A DNA stretch of 7,366 nucleotides from an uncultured Clostridium sp. (lineage in GTDB: Bacteria; Bacillota; Clostridia; TANB77; CAG-465), in contig USJA01000048.1 in the NCBI GenBank assembly GCA_900554875.1, positions 1 through 7,366 of the forward strand, in the 5' to 3' direction. The translations under genes were made by a program, and so were the position numbers. Under the pieces are notes generated by a model. It saw nothing but the letters and a program-made list of their open reading frames with translations, had not been told where the DNA came from and did not search any database. Below are positions 6,647 through 7,366 of this stretch, one piece after another. Positions within the stretch are counted from its first letter, which is position 1. The number at the start of each line of letters is the position of its first letter.

Positions 6647-6837
6647 ACCTTTTTTAGCTGAGAGAAGAATTAATAGAAAATTATAAATTAATTCGTTATG
6701 CATGCTATTTAATAGCACAAAAAATAGAAAATAAATAAAATCAACACTTGAGTGGATAAACCAAGAAAATAAAATTTTGGAATATTTTATAGTAATATCA
6801 AAGTTTACTCTTTTTTACTGAGTTTTCTGATGGAATG
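6647..6837 (+). other. Intergenic stretch with two inverted repeats and possible coding remnants
   Basis: No intact gene is visible between the tRNA terminator and the next promoter. Two perfect inverted repeats stand side by side. The first is GAATTAAT (6667-6674) with ATTAATTC (6687-6694) around a 12-base loop. The second is TGCTATTTAATAGCA (6703-6717), 7 bases on each side of a single T. Neither is followed by a T run on either strand, so they do not look like terminators. Two short open stretches without start codons (6658-6735 and 6735-6818, in different frames) give protein-like peptides and could be the remains of a gene, but chance is hard to exclude in such AT-rich DNA. Confidence 0.35.
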
Positions 6838-6865
6838 TTGCAAATAATTTAAAGTAAGGTATAAT
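6838..6865 (+). promoter_or_regulatory. Promoter of the GNAT acetyltransferase gene
   Basis: A -35 box TTGCAA (6838-6843) and a perfect -10 box TATAAT (6860-6865) are separated by 16 bases. The start would be near 6872, leaving a leader of about 30 bases that contains the strong Shine-Dalgarno run before the ATG at 6905. Together with the terminator upstream, this makes the acetyltransferase gene a separate transcription unit. Confidence 0.65.
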
Positions 6866-6904
6866 TAATGCGAAAATGTTATATTACTATTTAAAGGGGG
6901 AAAT

Positions 6905-7366
6905 ATGAAAGATATAATTGTCAGAAAAATGTGCATAAATGATTTTAATCAAGTCCATAAACTCGTTGAGCAAGTTCATAAATTACATCTAAATGAAAGA
7001 AAGGATATATATAGAAATGTAGATCCATTACCGTTTGATGAATTTAAAAAATATTTAAGAGAACATCAATATTTTTGTTTTGTTGCGGAAGTTAATGATG
7101 TAATTGTTGGTGAAATCATTTCAGATATAAAAGAAGTTAAGGAAGATGGGATTTTTAAACAAAGAAGGTTTTTATTTATAGAAGATATTTGTATAGATAA
7201 GAATTATACTAGAAAAGGAATAGGTCGTAAACTTTGTGATATGGCTAAGCAGTTAGCAAGAAAAGAAAATGTTAGTAGTATTGAGTTGAATGTATGGGCA
7301 TTTAATAAAAATGCAATAAATTTTTACGAAGAATTAGGATTTACATGTAAAAGTATGAGATATGAA
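6905..7366 (+). CDS. GNAT-family N-acetyltransferase (3' partial)
   Basis: This is an acyl-CoA-dependent N-acyltransferase of the GNAT fold; the substrate cannot be told from sequence. The start is the ATG at 6905, preceded by AAAGGGGG (6893-6900) at 4 bases. The reading frame is open for 154 codons to the window edge with no stop, so the C-terminus is missing, though probably by only a few residues judging by the usual length of small GNAT proteins. Features seen are an N-terminal IIVRKMCINDFNQVHKLV (beta 1 and helix 1), a central strand FVAEVNDVIVGEI, and the acetyl-CoA-binding motif A, FIEDICIDKNYTRKGIGRKL, with the R-K-G-I-G-R pyrophosphate loop. Motif B is ELNVWAFNKNAINFYEELGF, with the conserved N, A and F-Y-E-E-L-G-F. 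It has its own promoter and is not part of the tRNA unit. Confidence 0.88.
   Translation, partial: MKDIIVRKMCINDFNQVHKLVEQVHKLHLNERKDIYRNVDPLPFDEFKKYLREHQYFCFVAEVNDVIVGEIISDIKEVKEDGIFKQRRFLFIEDICIDKNYTRKGIGRKLCDMAKQLARKENVSSIELNVWAFNKNAINFYEELGFTCKSMRYE

Noticed and set aside
6640..6704. 21-codon minus-strand frame starting with ATG at 6704 and ending with TAA near 6640
   Set aside because: It has no ribosome site, overlaps the terminator and inverted repeats, and is short enough to arise by chance.
1..7366. Possible use of an altered genetic code, since no gene here ends with TGA
   Set aside because: TGG encodes Trp throughout and no in-frame TGA is read through; six stops are too few, in such AT-rich DNA, to suggest recoding.

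Overview
The window is strongly AT-rich (by eye about three quarters A+T) and reads as a low-GC Firmicute, most likely of the class Clostridia. The support is purine-rich Shine-Dalgarno sites a few bases before most starts, sigma-A type promoters, a SecG–RNase R gene pair, and tRNA genes with encoded CCA ends. The genetic code looks standard: TGG is used for Trp, there are no in-frame TGA codons, and every visible stop is TAA or TAG. A genus cannot be named from the sequence alone.

Layout, all on the + strand. (1) Positions 1-2316 hold a polytopic surface-polysaccharide polymerase/ligase of the Wzy/O-antigen ligase type. It is cut at its 5' end by the window and split into two reading frames by an apparent frameshift between 833 and 865. 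(2) A promoter at 2348-2376 starts a tight four-gene run. It consists of secG (78 aa, start at 2413 rather than further upstream), rnr (716 aa RNase R), a 259-aa membrane protein of uncertain family (only distantly like SpoIIM), and trmB (tRNA guanine-N7 methyltransferase). Gaps within the run are 8 to 17 bases, and the Shine-Dalgarno sites of rnr and trmB overlap the preceding stop codons. (3) A consensus promoter at 6338-6366 drives a tRNA-His(GUG)–tRNA-Gln(UUG) pair that ends at a rho-independent terminator (6620-6646). (4) About 190 bases follow with two small inverted repeats and possible traces of a decayed reading frame. (5) A separate promoter (6838-6865) precedes a GNAT-family N-acetyltransferase that runs off the right edge.

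The middle block is housekeeping: the protein-export channel (SecG), turnover of structured RNA (RNase R), tRNA modification (TrmB) and tRNA supply. The left edge belongs to cell-surface polysaccharide synthesis. I see no CRISPR array, insertion sequence, prophage or defence system. The points most worth a second look are the broken polymerase frame, the unassigned membrane protein inside the rnr–trmB run, the palindrome in the secG promoter, a U·U mismatch in the tRNA-His acceptor stem, and the possible gene remnant after the tRNAs.
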